Assembly: GCF_032268605.1 (NCBI RefSeq)
Contig: NZ_CP130318.1
Span: 5,059,501-5,123,500, forward strand
Direction: 5' to 3'
DNA length: 64,000 nt
From: Paenibacillus aurantius
GTDB taxonomy: Bacteria; Bacillota; Bacilli; Paenibacillales; NBRC-103111
The notes beneath the pieces are model-generated. The model was not told the DNA's origin and did not search any database. It saw nothing but the letters and a program-made list of their open reading frames with translations. This document shows positions 24,635-33,005 of this stretch, in pieces; the stretch's first letter is position 1, and the number at the start of each line of letters is the position of its first letter. The translations under genes and the position numbers were made by a program.

Positions 24635-26339
24635 CCATCGCCAGCTGGCCTGGCTGATCGCCGCCGGGTTCATGACCTCCACCACCATTCTGCTGCCCCA
24701 GCAGCTCGCCCTGTATTCCGGCAACGACGCGTGGTTCGCGCCCCTTTTCTGCGCCATTTATGCGCTTCTAGCCTGCTACGTCTTCTACCGCCTGGCCAAG
24801 CGCTATCCGGGACAGACAATTTTTCAGATCACCAAGCTGCTTGCGGGCAAATGGATCGGGAGTCTCCTGAATATCATCATTCTCTTTAACATCTGGCTGA
24901 TATTCGTAAGAAACTCCCGGCTGTTCATCAACTTCGTCAAGCTGAACCTGCTCCCTTCCACGCCAGAGGAAATCCTGCTGCTGCTTCTGGTGGTGGTTCT
25001 GATCTACTACGGGTCAACGAGCATCGAGGTCACCGCCAGGGTAAACGAGCTGTTCTTCCCTTTCCTGTTTCTGAGTACCTTGATGCTTCCCATTCTGCTC
25101 AGCAATGAGCTATCGATCTACCAGCTGGAGCCGGTTCTCGTCAAGCCGGCTTCCGATCTGACGCTCAGCGGGCTGATCGCCTCCTCCTGGTATGGGGATG
25201 TTATCGTGGTAGGAGCCTTCCTGCATACGATCTATAATTCCAAGCAGCTGTACAGCGCGATGAGGCACGGAATTCTGCTGTCCGTCTTCGGCCTTACGAT
25301 TCTGTGCATCGTCGGCATCGCCGTGCTCGGAGCGAATACGTTAGGCAAAGAGAATTACCCGTCCTATGTGCTCGCCGAGCAGATTCACATTTCCGATTTT
25401 CTGGACCGGGTGGAGCTCATCCTGTTCAGCATTTATTTCCCGACCTTCCTGGTCAGCATCATGACCGCCTTCCTCGCCCTTCTGATCGGAGTGGCGAGCT
25501 TTACCAAGACGCGGGACTATACCTTCTACAGCCGCTCCATGGGATGGCTCATGCTCCTCGCCGTCTACTTGGCCTTCCCGGGGGGGCCCGAGACCCGTAC
25601 CTTTGCCACCTACAGCTTCCCTCCCTTCGTCCTGACCGTTCAGCCCGTGCTGTTTCTTGTCCTGCTGATGCTGGCCCTTTGGAAAAAGACAACCCGATCC
25701 GGGCACGAGAAGGGTCAGCAGGAGGAAGAAGAGGGAGCAAACGGCAAGGAAGAAGAACGGGACGGTTCCCGGGAAGAAAGGGAAGCCCGGAAGATGCAGA
25801 AGGAAGGGCAGGAGGAGCAGGCCCAAGGGGGGGAGGAATCCAGGGTCTCTCATCATGCCCACGGAGGAGGGGAATCCCAACCCCCTCAGCAAGCTGACGA
25901 TGGAAAAGAATCCCGGATCGCTCATTCCGCCCAAGGAGACGAGGACTCCCAGGCCCCTAACCGGGCGCGCGAAAATAAGGAAGGTGGAGCCGGGGACCGG
26001 GAGCGGGTCCTTCGGGAAGAATCGGAAACCGGCAAAGGGCGGTCCGGCCGGGAAGATGCGGTTTCCGCCTCCGGGAACCACGGTGGAGCTGACCAACCGA
26101 CCTACCGCCATACGCCCGGCTCTGCCGCCAAGAAGCTGAAGAAGCGATGGTCCCTCCCGGTGTGGCGGCGGGTTACCCATCTGCTGCTCGGCCTTGGCAT
26201 CGTCCTGATCGCCGCCGGCCATGGCTTCGGTCTCAATCATCAATGGGTGGGTCTTCTCTGTGCCATCGGCTACGCAGTCTGCCTGACGCTGGCCGTCCTG
26301 ACCACCTATATGGAATCCAAAAAAGCAGGGAGCCAGTAG
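24615..26339 (+). CDS. Spore germination receptor B subunit (GerB) with a 155-residue charged insertion and extra membrane helices
   Basis: Residues 1-357 are a normal GerB of the APC transporter superfamily with about ten membrane helices, starting RQLAWLIAAGFMTSTTILLP. GerB usually ends there (about 365 residues). Here the frame continues through a hydrophilic stretch (358-512) dominated by Glu, Gly, Arg, Lys and Gln, containing two 24-residue repeats (405-428 and 429-452). Two more hydrophobic helices follow (about 520-536 and 543-563). The start is GTG 24615, behind AGGAGG. The stop lies in the loop of the operon terminator. The function of the added part is unknown. Confidence 0.9.
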   Translation: MRNQTISHRQLAWLIAAGFMTSTTILLPQQLALYSGNDAWFAPLFCAIYALLACYVFYRLAKRYPGQTIFQITKLLAGKWIGSLLNIIILFNIWLIFVRNSRLFINFVKLNLLPSTPEEILLLLLVVVLIYYGSTSIEVTARVNELFFPFLFLSTLMLPILLSNELSIYQLEPVLVKPASDLTLSGLIASSWYGDVIVVGAFLHTIYNSKQLYSAMRHGILLSVFGLTILCIVGIAVLGANTLGKENYPSYVLAEQIHISDFLDRVELILFSIYFPTFLVSIMTAFLALLIGVASFTKTRDYTFYSRSMGWLMLLAVYLAFPGGPETRTFATYSFPPFVLTVQPVLFLVLLMLALWKKTTRSGHEKGQQEEEEGANGKEEERDGSREEREARKMQKEGQEEQAQGGEESRVSHHAHGGGESQPPQQADDGKESRIAHSAQGDEDSQAPNRARENKEGGAGDRERVLREESETGKGRSGREDAVSASGNHGGADQPTYRHTPGSAAKKLKKRWSLPVWRRVTHLLLGLGIVLIAAGHGFGLNHQWVGLLCAIGYAVCLTLAVLTTYMESKKAGSQ

Positions 26340-26357
26340 GCTCCCTGCTTTGCTTTC
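26323..26357 (+). terminator. Terminator of the ger operon, overlapping the gerB stop
   Basis: AAGCAGGGAGCC (26323-26334) and GGCTCCCTGCTT (26339-26350) form a 12-bp perfect stem with loop AGTA, then TGCTTTC. The gerB stop codon TAG (26337-26339) falls in the loop and the 5' arm encodes the last residues of GerB. Confidence 0.88.
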
Positions 26358-26405
26358 AGCTTGTCGATAACCCCCGTTTTGCTAATCCAATCCGCGGAAC
26401 AGCCG

Positions 26406-27461
26406 TTAACGGCCGGCCCGCTGCCTGCGATATTCCGTCGGGGTCATGCTTACGTACTTCTTGAACGCTTTCGTAAAATGAATGTAATCCGCGTAGCCGA
26501 CCTTATGGCCGACCTCGTAGATTTTGCTGGCGGGATCGGCCAATAAGAGCTTGGCCTGCTCCATCCGCCGGCCGCTCAGGAACTGCATGAAGGTCATGCT
26601 CTCGGCCTTCTTGAATATATAGCTGAAGTAGGCGGGAGACAAATTCAACCGCTCCGCAGCCTCGGCCATCGAGAACCCAGGGTCGCTGATCCGGCTCTCG
26701 ATGTACGGCATGACCGACGCCACCAGCTGCTTGTAGCCCCAGTGACGCGACAGCCGTACCTGCCGGGCCGCATCGTCAAGCCGGTCCAGGAGCCACTCCG
26801 GCAGCGTCAGGGTTTCTTCTGCGCCGTATTCGGCCGGATCGGACGCACAGCACGCTCCCCCGCTTTTCTCGCGAAGCTCCTGATACAGTCCGGCAAGAAA
26901 AGCATGCGCCCCCCGCCTTTTCTCCTCCGCGCCGGCCTTCTCGGACGCCAGCTCGCCTGTGAGCAGACGGCGCATCCGCGCAATCCCCTCTTCGTTCCAG
27001 TTCCACAGCTCCTCGGCGGTCTGCTTCGCGAGCCAATCGTCAAGGAGCATCAGACGGTCGGGATCGCCTTCGGGAAGCGGACTCCGCTCGTTGAATTTAT
27101 CCCGGAAGCGGCCGAGCACCTCCAGCAGATAATCGGAGTCGACGGGCTTCAGCAAATAATCGGCTGCTCCACACCGGATCGCCTGCTGGGCGTACTCGAA
27201 CTCGCCGTACCCGGACACGACGATGATTTCGGCCCGATGTGACTTGCGCTGCAGCTCCTTCATGAACGTGAGGCCGTCCATCACGGGCATGCGCACGTCC
27301 GTAATGATGAGGTCGGGAGTCAGTTCTTCAGCAAGGATAAGCGCCTGCATGCCGTCTTCCGCTTCCCCGATAACGGTGAAGCCGTCCGCATCGGCATCGA
27401 TCAGCGTCCGCAGCCCCGTTGTGACCATATGCTCGTCATCCGCCAGCAGAACCTTATACAA
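26406..27461 (-). CDS. AraC-family response regulator of the LplABC-type operon
   Basis: This 351-residue protein has an N-terminal receiver domain (VLLADDEHMVTTGL, the phospho-acceptor Asp in LIITDVRMPVMDGL, and LLKPVD) and a C-terminal AraC DNA-binding domain (FSMAEAAERLNLSPAYFSYIFKK and VGYADYIHFTKAFKKYVSMTPTEYRRQ). It overlaps the kinase gene by 8 bp and is the last gene of the five-gene sugar-uptake operon. It should activate the operon in response to the partner kinase, as YesN-type regulators do. It converges with gerB. Confidence 0.93.
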   Translation of the reverse strand: MYKVLLADDEHMVTTGLRTLIDADADGFTVIGEAEDGMQALILAEELTPDLIITDVRMPVMDGLTFMKELQRKSHRAEIIVVSGYGEFEYAQQAIRCGAADYLLKPVDSDYLLEVLGRFRDKFNERSPLPEGDPDRLMLLDDWLAKQTAEELWNWNEEGIARMRRLLTGELASEKAGAEEKRRGAHAFLAGLYQELREKSGGACCASDPAEYGAEETLTLPEWLLDRLDDAARQVRLSRHWGYKQLVASVMPYIESRISDPGFSMAEAAERLNLSPAYFSYIFKKAESMTFMQFLSGRRMEQAKLLLADPASKIYEVGHKVGYADYIHFTKAFKKYVSMTPTEYRRQRAGR

Positions 27462-29232
27462 GACGGAGTCCCCTCCTTTCGTCCGCAGGCGCGTAAGGAA
27501 GCTTCAGCTCGATGATGGTACCGGCCGTATCCGACGCGGCGATGGAGACGCCGTAGGGCGGCCCGAAAGCGAGCCGCAGCCGGCAGTGCACGTTCCACAA
27601 TCCGATGCGTTCGAAGGGCTGGCGTCCCGTATCCAGCATATCCTGCTCAGAGAAGGAGGCGAGGGCGTCCCGATACCGCCCGAGCAGATCCGGCTCCATC
27701 CCGCTTCCCTTATCGGCGATGCGCAGCGTAAACCAGCGGCTGTCCGCTTCCCCCCAGATGCCGATATAGCCGGGCTTGCGCCCGTGCTTCTCGTAGCCGT
27801 GCGCGAACGCATTCTCCACGACGGGCTGGATGATTAGCCTCAGGCTCTCGACCCGAACGCCCCAGTCGGGATTCAAGCCGACATCCACCTCCAGATCCTT
27901 AAACCGGGCTTTCTGAATCTTGATATAGGTCAGCACATGGTTCAATTCCTCTTCCAGCGGGACGGGCTTCTCGGAGACGTCTAGGCTGTAGCGCAGAATC
28001 TGGGACAGCCACACCGTCATTTGGCTGATCGGCTTCACCTTGGACACGATAGCGTGGGAATTGATCACCGACAGCGTATTGTACAGAAAATGCGGATTGA
28101 TCCGGGACTGCATCGACTGAAGAAGCGCTTCCCGCTGCTTGATCGCCATCTCCATCTCCCGCATTTGCGAACGGTGGGCCACATCAATGAGCCGTCCGAT
28201 TTCGTCCAGCATGTGGTTGAAGCCCTGATTCAGCCGTCCGATTTCGTCCTGACGCACCGGGGCGCGCACATGCAGATCGCCCATCTCGGCCTTCTTCATC
28301 AGCTTCAGCAGATGGGACAGCGGACGGGTTATGGACAGTGATAACATGGCCGCCGTCACCAGGGCGAAGAGGAACAGCAGCCCCCCGACGAAAACCGTCA
28401 TATCGCGCGTCGCGTTGAGCTTGCCCATGAGCATGTCCCGCGGAATTTCCGCGACCAGGGTAAGCCCGGTCAGAGAGGAGCGGTCGGAGATGACCATCTT
28501 CCGGTCATGCCCCTTCCCGGTTATCATCGAGCCTCCCTCCGGACGGACGGAGGCGGGTCTGCCCCACAGCTCATGGTCCGGATGGTACAGATAACGGCCG
28601 TTTTCGTCGACAATGTAGACGAAGCCGGTGCCCCCGATCCGCACCTCATCGATAATCTCCAGAATCCGGTCCAGGAACAAGTCGATCACGATGGCTCCGG
28701 CCGGACGGTACGTCAGATTGTCGATGATGCGGCGGTGCACCGTAAGCACGGGTGTATCGTTGACCTTGCTGATGCCGAGAATCCGGTAATTGGGTCCGTC
28801 CGCGCTGACGTTCCGGTATTGCTCGATCCTGTCTGCGAGGGACGTGCTGCTGTAGTAGACGCCGCGGTTGGACAGCACCGTGAAGCCGTAAATATCTCCT
28901 CTGCCGTACACATACCGGGGATAGACCTCGGCCAGCAGCTGATTGCTCGTATAGAAATACTGGTACTGGTCCTGGGGATCGATTTTCACGAATTCCTGAA
29001 CGAGCTTGTTGGTCAAGAGCGGCAGGGTCGCCTTTTCGATATCGTCAAAGTAGAAATCGAGATTGTGATTGATTTGCTTGACGAGCAGACCGGTCGAATC
29101 GACCGCGTTGTCCTCCAGCGACTTGCTCGACTTGCCGTACCAAATCGCGGCGGACACGGAGAACGGTACGAGAAAAAACACGAAAAACAGCAGCAGCAGC
29201 CTCGTCTTGATTGTCGGCTTCCCTCTCCGCAT
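27454..29232 (-). CDS. YesM-type sensor histidine kinase
   Basis: This 592-residue membrane kinase has a membrane helix at about 9-30, an extracellular Cache-like sensor (about 35-290), a second membrane helix (about 293-315), a HAMP region, then the His_kinase domain with NPHFLYNTLSVINSHAIVSK and a HATPase_c domain (VENAFAHGYEKHGRKPG, RIADKGSGM, GIGLWNVHCRLRLAFG-like). It signals extracellular carbohydrate status to the downstream AraC-type regulator. It lies 35 bp after the permease gene, so it is part of the transporter operon. Confidence 0.92.
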   Translation of the reverse strand: MRRGKPTIKTRLLLLFFVFFLVPFSVSAAIWYGKSSKSLEDNAVDSTGLLVKQINHNLDFYFDDIEKATLPLLTNKLVQEFVKIDPQDQYQYFYTSNQLLAEVYPRYVYGRGDIYGFTVLSNRGVYYSSTSLADRIEQYRNVSADGPNYRILGISKVNDTPVLTVHRRIIDNLTYRPAGAIVIDLFLDRILEIIDEVRIGGTGFVYIVDENGRYLYHPDHELWGRPASVRPEGGSMITGKGHDRKMVISDRSSLTGLTLVAEIPRDMLMGKLNATRDMTVFVGGLLFLFALVTAAMLSLSITRPLSHLLKLMKKAEMGDLHVRAPVRQDEIGRLNQGFNHMLDEIGRLIDVAHRSQMREMEMAIKQREALLQSMQSRINPHFLYNTLSVINSHAIVSKVKPISQMTVWLSQILRYSLDVSEKPVPLEEELNHVLTYIKIQKARFKDLEVDVGLNPDWGVRVESLRLIIQPVVENAFAHGYEKHGRKPGYIGIWGEADSRWFTLRIADKGSGMEPDLLGRYRDALASFSEQDMLDTGRQPFERIGLWNVHCRLRLAFGPPYGVSIAASDTAGTIIELKLPYAPADERRGLRLV

Positions 29233-29267
29233 ACCTTCACCACTTTGCTTCTAATGTTGGGCCGGTG

Positions 29268-30140
29268 TTATTCCTTCAGCGAACCGAGCAGCGCGCCTTG
29301 GACAAAATATTTTTGCAGAAACGGATAAACGATCAGGATGGGAGCGGTCGCAAACAGAACGACTCCCGCCTTCATCATCTCGGGCGTGAACTGCATGCTC
29401 AGCTGAAAATTGTTGTCGACGCCGGAATTTGCACCGTCCTGCACGATTAGATTCTGCAGCATCACTTGAAGCGGATACAAGCTCTTGGTCCGCAAAAAGA
29501 TGAGCGCCGAGAAATACGAATTCCATTGCCCAACGGCATGGAACAGGGCGATCGTCGCCATGACCGGCATCGACAAGGGGAGGACGATCCGGGCGAAGAG
29601 GCGTATTTCCCCGCTGCCGTCGATCTTCGCGGCGTCGAACAATTCGCCGGGAATGCCCTGGAAGAAGGTCTTCATGATGAAGACGTAAAAGGCGCCCATC
29701 GCTCCCGGAATCATCAAGGACCACAGCGAGTTGACCATGCCGAGCTCCTTGATGAGCAAATAAGTCGGGATGAGCGGGGCCGGGAAGATGAACGTCACCA
29801 GAATCAGCTGGAGCGCGAGCTTCCTCCCCGGCATGACGCTTCTCGACAGCGCGTAGGCAAGCGAGCCGTTCAGCAGAAGCGCCAGGAACGTGCCCAGCAC
29901 GGTAATGTAGACGCTGATGGACATCGCCCGCCAGAGCGAGTCGGAGTCCAAAATGCTCTTGTAGACGTCGAACTGGATGCCCCGCGGCCAAAGCCCGACC
30001 AGTTTGGCGTTGGCGAACTGCGGAGCGCTCAAGGACACCGCCAGCAGATGAATCATGGGGGCGACCATCAGGAAGCTGATTCCGAGCAATAGGCATCCGT
30101 TGATACAGGCAAACATCCGGTCCTGTCTCGTGCGGATCAT
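29268..30140 (-). CDS. Carbohydrate ABC transporter permease (LplC/YtcP type)
   Basis: This 290-residue, six-helix permease has the EAA loop LFDAAKIDGSGEIRLFARIVLPLSMP (about 190-215), which contacts the ATPase. The family forms the inner-membrane channel with an LplB-type partner for uptake of polysaccharide-derived oligosaccharides or related solutes. No ATPase gene is in the operon; such importers usually share a multitask ATPase (MsmX type) encoded elsewhere. It lies 16 bp downstream of the other permease. Confidence 0.92.
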   Translation of the reverse strand: MIRTRQDRMFACINGCLLLGISFLMVAPMIHLLAVSLSAPQFANAKLVGLWPRGIQFDVYKSILDSDSLWRAMSISVYITVLGTFLALLLNGSLAYALSRSVMPGRKLALQLILVTFIFPAPLIPTYLLIKELGMVNSLWSLMIPGAMGAFYVFIMKTFFQGIPGELFDAAKIDGSGEIRLFARIVLPLSMPVMATIALFHAVGQWNSYFSALIFLRTKSLYPLQVMLQNLIVQDGANSGVDNNFQLSMQFTPEMMKAGVVLFATAPILIVYPFLQKYFVQGALLGSLKE

Positions 30141-30156
30141 GGCAACCTCTCCTTTC

Positions 30157-31056
30157 TCAATAAATGCTCTCGCCGGTCGTCCGCTTGCTGAGCGAGTTGA
30201 CGAACACGATCAGCAGCAGCCCGATGACGGACTTGAAGATCCCGATGGCGGTCGTGTAGCTGAACTGGCTGCCGAGTAGGCCGACGCGGTAAATATAGGT
30301 GTCGAACACTTCGCCGACGTCGCGGACGAGCGGGTTCAGGAAGATGAGCATCTGCTCTATGTTGGCGTCCATGAGATTCCCGATTCGCAGCAGCAGGAGC
30401 ACGACGATGGCCGGCATGAGCGACGGCAGCGAGATGTGCCACATCCGCTTCCAGCGCCCGGCCCCGTCGACCATGGCAGCCTCGTACAGATTGGGATTGA
30501 TCCCCGCCAGAGCGGCCAGGTAGATGATCATTCCCCAGCCGACCTCCTTCCATATGCCGATGGAGATCAAGGTGCCGATGAAGTAGGCCGAATCCCCGAT
30601 AAAGTCAATCGGACCGATGCCGATCCGCAGGAGCAGGCCGTTGATCAGCCCCTTTACGTCCAGAAAATTAAGGAAGATACCGCCCACGATGACCCAGGAC
30701 AGAAAATGCGGCAAGTAGAGCAGCGTCTGGACGGGCTTCTTCATCCACAGGGCGCGGACTTCATGCAGCAGGAGCGCAAGCACCAGCGGGGCGGGAAACC
30801 CGAACACAATCGAGTAGATGCCCAGACGGAGCGTGTTGAGGAAAATGCGGGAGAAGTCCTCAAACCGGAACATCCGGATAAAATGATCGAAGCCGACCCA
30901 CTCGCTGTTCAGAAAACCCTGGAAGAGATTGTAATTTTGAAACGCGATGACGTTGCCGGCAAGGGGGACGTACTTGAAGATCAGAAAATGCAGCAGACCG
31001 GGCAGCGCGATCAGGAACAGAACCTGCGCATCCTTCTTTTTGAGCGATTTGTTCAC
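30157..31056 (-). CDS. Carbohydrate ABC transporter permease (LplB/YteP type)
   Basis: This 299-residue permease has six membrane helices and the EAA motif LYEAAMVDGAGRWKRMWHISLPSLMP. It starts with a short basic tail (VNKSLKKKDAQ) and ends SKRTTGESIY. I chose GTG 31056, preceded by GGGAGAG; a TTG eight codons upstream is possible. It is the heterodimeric partner of the LplC-type permease and follows the binding-protein gene with an intervening hairpin. Confidence 0.92.
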   Translation of the reverse strand: MNKSLKKKDAQVLFLIALPGLLHFLIFKYVPLAGNVIAFQNYNLFQGFLNSEWVGFDHFIRMFRFEDFSRIFLNTLRLGIYSIVFGFPAPLVLALLLHEVRALWMKKPVQTLLYLPHFLSWVIVGGIFLNFLDVKGLINGLLLRIGIGPIDFIGDSAYFIGTLISIGIWKEVGWGMIIYLAALAGINPNLYEAAMVDGAGRWKRMWHISLPSLMPAIVVLLLLRIGNLMDANIEQMLIFLNPLVRDVGEVFDTYIYRVGLLGSQFSYTTAIGIFKSVIGLLLIVFVNSLSKRTTGESIY

Positions 31057-31078
31057 TGGGCTCTCTCCCTTCCCTTCC

Positions 31079-31130
31079 AACCGTTAGCGTCGGGGGGGCC
31101 CTTGCCGGGCCGCCGCCCGCGCGAACGGTT
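31079..31130 (-). repeat. Intercistronic hairpin between binding protein and permease genes
   Basis: AACCGTT (31079-31085) pairs with AACGGTT (31124-31130, overlapping the binding-protein stop) around a GC-rich inner stem. There is no T-run. Such hairpins often protect the binding-protein part of the mRNA so that it is made in excess over the permeases; that role is inferred. Confidence 0.6.
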
Positions 31131-32721
31131 ATTTCTTATGGAAGCTGTTGTACCATTCCGTCGCCTCTTGAATGACTTCGTCGCCGCCCCGCTTCTTCCA
31201 GTCGGCCACGAAATTGTCGAAGGCGGAGTCGAGCGGGGCTTTTCCGGTCACCACCTTGGCGAACATGTCGGTGAAGAGATTGGAGCTGCCCAAGCCGAGC
31301 GCCAGCTCTGGTTTATTGGAGAGTGATTTCAAGCGCGGCATATACAGGCCGTCATGCTTGATCATATTCCGGGAGGCGGTCTCATAACCCTTGATAAGCT
31401 TGTCGGCTTCCGGCGCCACCTTGAGCACGAGCGGCGAAGCGAAGCCGATTTCCTTCATGTTCAGCGACAGCTGATACATCTGGAAGGCGTTCTTGTCGGC
31501 ATTGGCCGGAGCGGAGGAATCGTAGTTGATCTTGCCGTTCTCTTCCGTGTAGTTCACGCCTTTGATGCCGTAGGCGTAAAACTTTTCGGCTTCCGGGCTG
31601 GTCCATGCCCATTCCAGAAACTTCAGCGATTCCTCTACGTTCTTCGACTTGGACGGGATGACCCAGACAAAATAAATGCCGTCGCCTTGAACGCCGATTC
31701 CGCCCTTGCCGTCCGGGCCCTTGGGCGCTTCGGCCATGCTGATCGAGGCTCCCGGCTGGTTTATGAACGTCTTCGGCGCGTTATCCTTACCATAGCCCGC
31801 CGAATACTGGTAGACGGCGGCTCCCCAGGACCCGACCTCCCCTTTGGCGATCGAGGCGTTGTGTTCGTCCTCCTTCTTGGTGAACAGATTCGGGTTCACA
31901 TAGCCGTTGTCGTACAGCTTCTTCCAGAACGCTATCGCATCCTTCATTTTCGGATCGAGGAAATCGGGCGTCAGCTTGCCGTCGCGCAGATTGAACAAGC
32001 CGGGATGAACGCCGAAGGCGGGGATAAAGTAATCGCCCCAGAAGCTGTTGAAGATGCCTATTCCGTACTCGTCGTTCGGATCGCCGTTTCCGTTCATGTC
32101 CTCTTTCTTGACGCCTTCGAAAAATTTCAGATAGTCGTCAAGCGTCTTCGGCATGCTCATATGGAGCTTGTCGAGCCAATCCTGCCGGATAAAGACGACT
32201 CCGTCGGCGGGCATTCCGGTCCCTACGGGGATGCCGTAGATTTTGCCGTCCTTGGTGACGCGCGGACTCTTCCAGGCCGTCTCCGGGATTTTTTTCTTCA
32301 GGCTCGGCGCGTATTTGTCTATCAGCGGCCCCAGCTCCTGGAAGACGCCTTGGTCGACCGCTCCGGAATGGTTCGTCGAGTTGATGGAGTCCGTACGAAC
32401 GAGATCGGCCAGCTCGCCGGAAGCGAACCGGAGAGACAACTGCTGGCCGTAATCGGCATGCCCCAGGAACTCGAATTTCAGGTCATAGCCGGATAGTTTG
32501 CTGAGTTCTTTGACATAAGGATCGTCATCCTTCGCCTGCTTCGCGTAGGCGGCTTCCGAATGGGACAGCAGGACGTGAAGCTTCTTTGGAGCATTTGCCG
32601 CCGTTCCGGCGGGCGAGGTCGACTGCGGCGACGCAGCGGGCTCCGACTTGCTGCAGGCGGAAAGCGCGGTGCCCAGACAGAGCGATGAGGTCACGAGAAG
32701 AACGGTCCATTTTTTTTTCAA
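31129..32721 (-). CDS. Extracellular solute-binding lipoprotein (LplA/YtcQ type)
   Basis: This 530-residue lipoprotein has a signal peptide with lipobox LSAC (about residue 23) and a large family-1 solute-binding domain (for example YGIPVGTGMPADGVVFIRQDWLDKL and LEWAWTSPEAEKFYAYGIKG). It captures an oligosaccharide for the two downstream permeases. The start is TTG 32721 with AAGGGG upstream. It is the first gene of the operon. The 5' region has an inverted repeat and a cre-like site. Confidence 0.92.
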   Translation of the reverse strand: MKKKWTVLLVTSSLCLGTALSACSKSEPAASPQSTSPAGTAANAPKKLHVLLSHSEAAYAKQAKDDDPYVKELSKLSGYDLKFEFLGHADYGQQLSLRFASGELADLVRTDSINSTNHSGAVDQGVFQELGPLIDKYAPSLKKKIPETAWKSPRVTKDGKIYGIPVGTGMPADGVVFIRQDWLDKLHMSMPKTLDDYLKFFEGVKKEDMNGNGDPNDEYGIGIFNSFWGDYFIPAFGVHPGLFNLRDGKLTPDFLDPKMKDAIAFWKKLYDNGYVNPNLFTKKEDEHNASIAKGEVGSWGAAVYQYSAGYGKDNAPKTFINQPGASISMAEAPKGPDGKGGIGVQGDGIYFVWVIPSKSKNVEESLKFLEWAWTSPEAEKFYAYGIKGVNYTEENGKINYDSSAPANADKNAFQMYQLSLNMKEIGFASPLVLKVAPEADKLIKGYETASRNMIKHDGLYMPRLKSLSNKPELALGLGSSNLFTDMFAKVVTGKAPLDSAFDNFVADWKKRGGDEVIQEATEWYNSFHKK

Positions 32722-32752
32722 ACCTTGTATCCCCTTTCATGACATAGGTTAC

Positions 32753-32773
32753 CGAATCGAATTCCTCGATTCG
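32753..32773. promoter_or_regulatory. Inverted repeat CGAATCGA-N5-TCGATTCG upstream of the binding-protein gene
   Basis: Two perfect 8-bp arms at 32753-32760 and 32766-32773 lie 32 bp upstream of the start codon. It could be an mRNA leader hairpin or an operator. No known motif is recognised. Confidence 0.5.
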
Positions 32774-32791
32774 CTTTCATCGTACAGGGAA

Positions 32792-32805
32792 TTAAAGCGC
32801 TTTCC
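32792..32805. promoter_or_regulatory. CcpA catabolite-responsive element candidate
   Basis: TTAAAGCGCTTTCC matches the ideal cre TGAAAGCGCTTTCA at 12 of 14 positions, with the invariant central CG. It lies about 75 bp upstream of the sugar-importer operon. Carbon catabolite repression would fit an oligosaccharide uptake system. Confidence 0.6.
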
Positions 32806-32891
32806 TATGTCATTTTTAAGAGCAGCTATGTGATTTTTCAAAAAAATGAATCCGTCTCTGTCCCGGCTGAGGAAGCGTCGGCGCCTGCAGG

Positions 32892-32939
32892 ACAAAGAGG
32901 CTTCATGCCGACGGACTGCTAGACATGAAGCCTCTTTGT
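32892..32939. terminator. 16-bp inverted repeat, probable terminator of the ABC-2 permease gene
   Basis: ACAAAGAGGCTTCATG (32892-32907) and CATGAAGCCTCTTTGT (32924-32939) are perfectly complementary with a 16-base loop. It follows the minus-strand exporter operon (stop at 33006). The T-run is weak in both directions, so efficiency is uncertain. Confidence 0.55.
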
Positions 32940-33005
32940 TACCTCTGCGTTCCCGGAGGTATCCGGCGGGTCAGCCGTGTCCGGCCGGTCCCGGATGACA
33001 ACCGG

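Noticed and set aside
25685-26155. Frameshift or assembly error in gerB
   Set aside because: The frame stays open for more than 150 codons of consistent charged composition with an internal protein-level repeat, and then codes for two convincing membrane helices, which a random frameshift would not produce.
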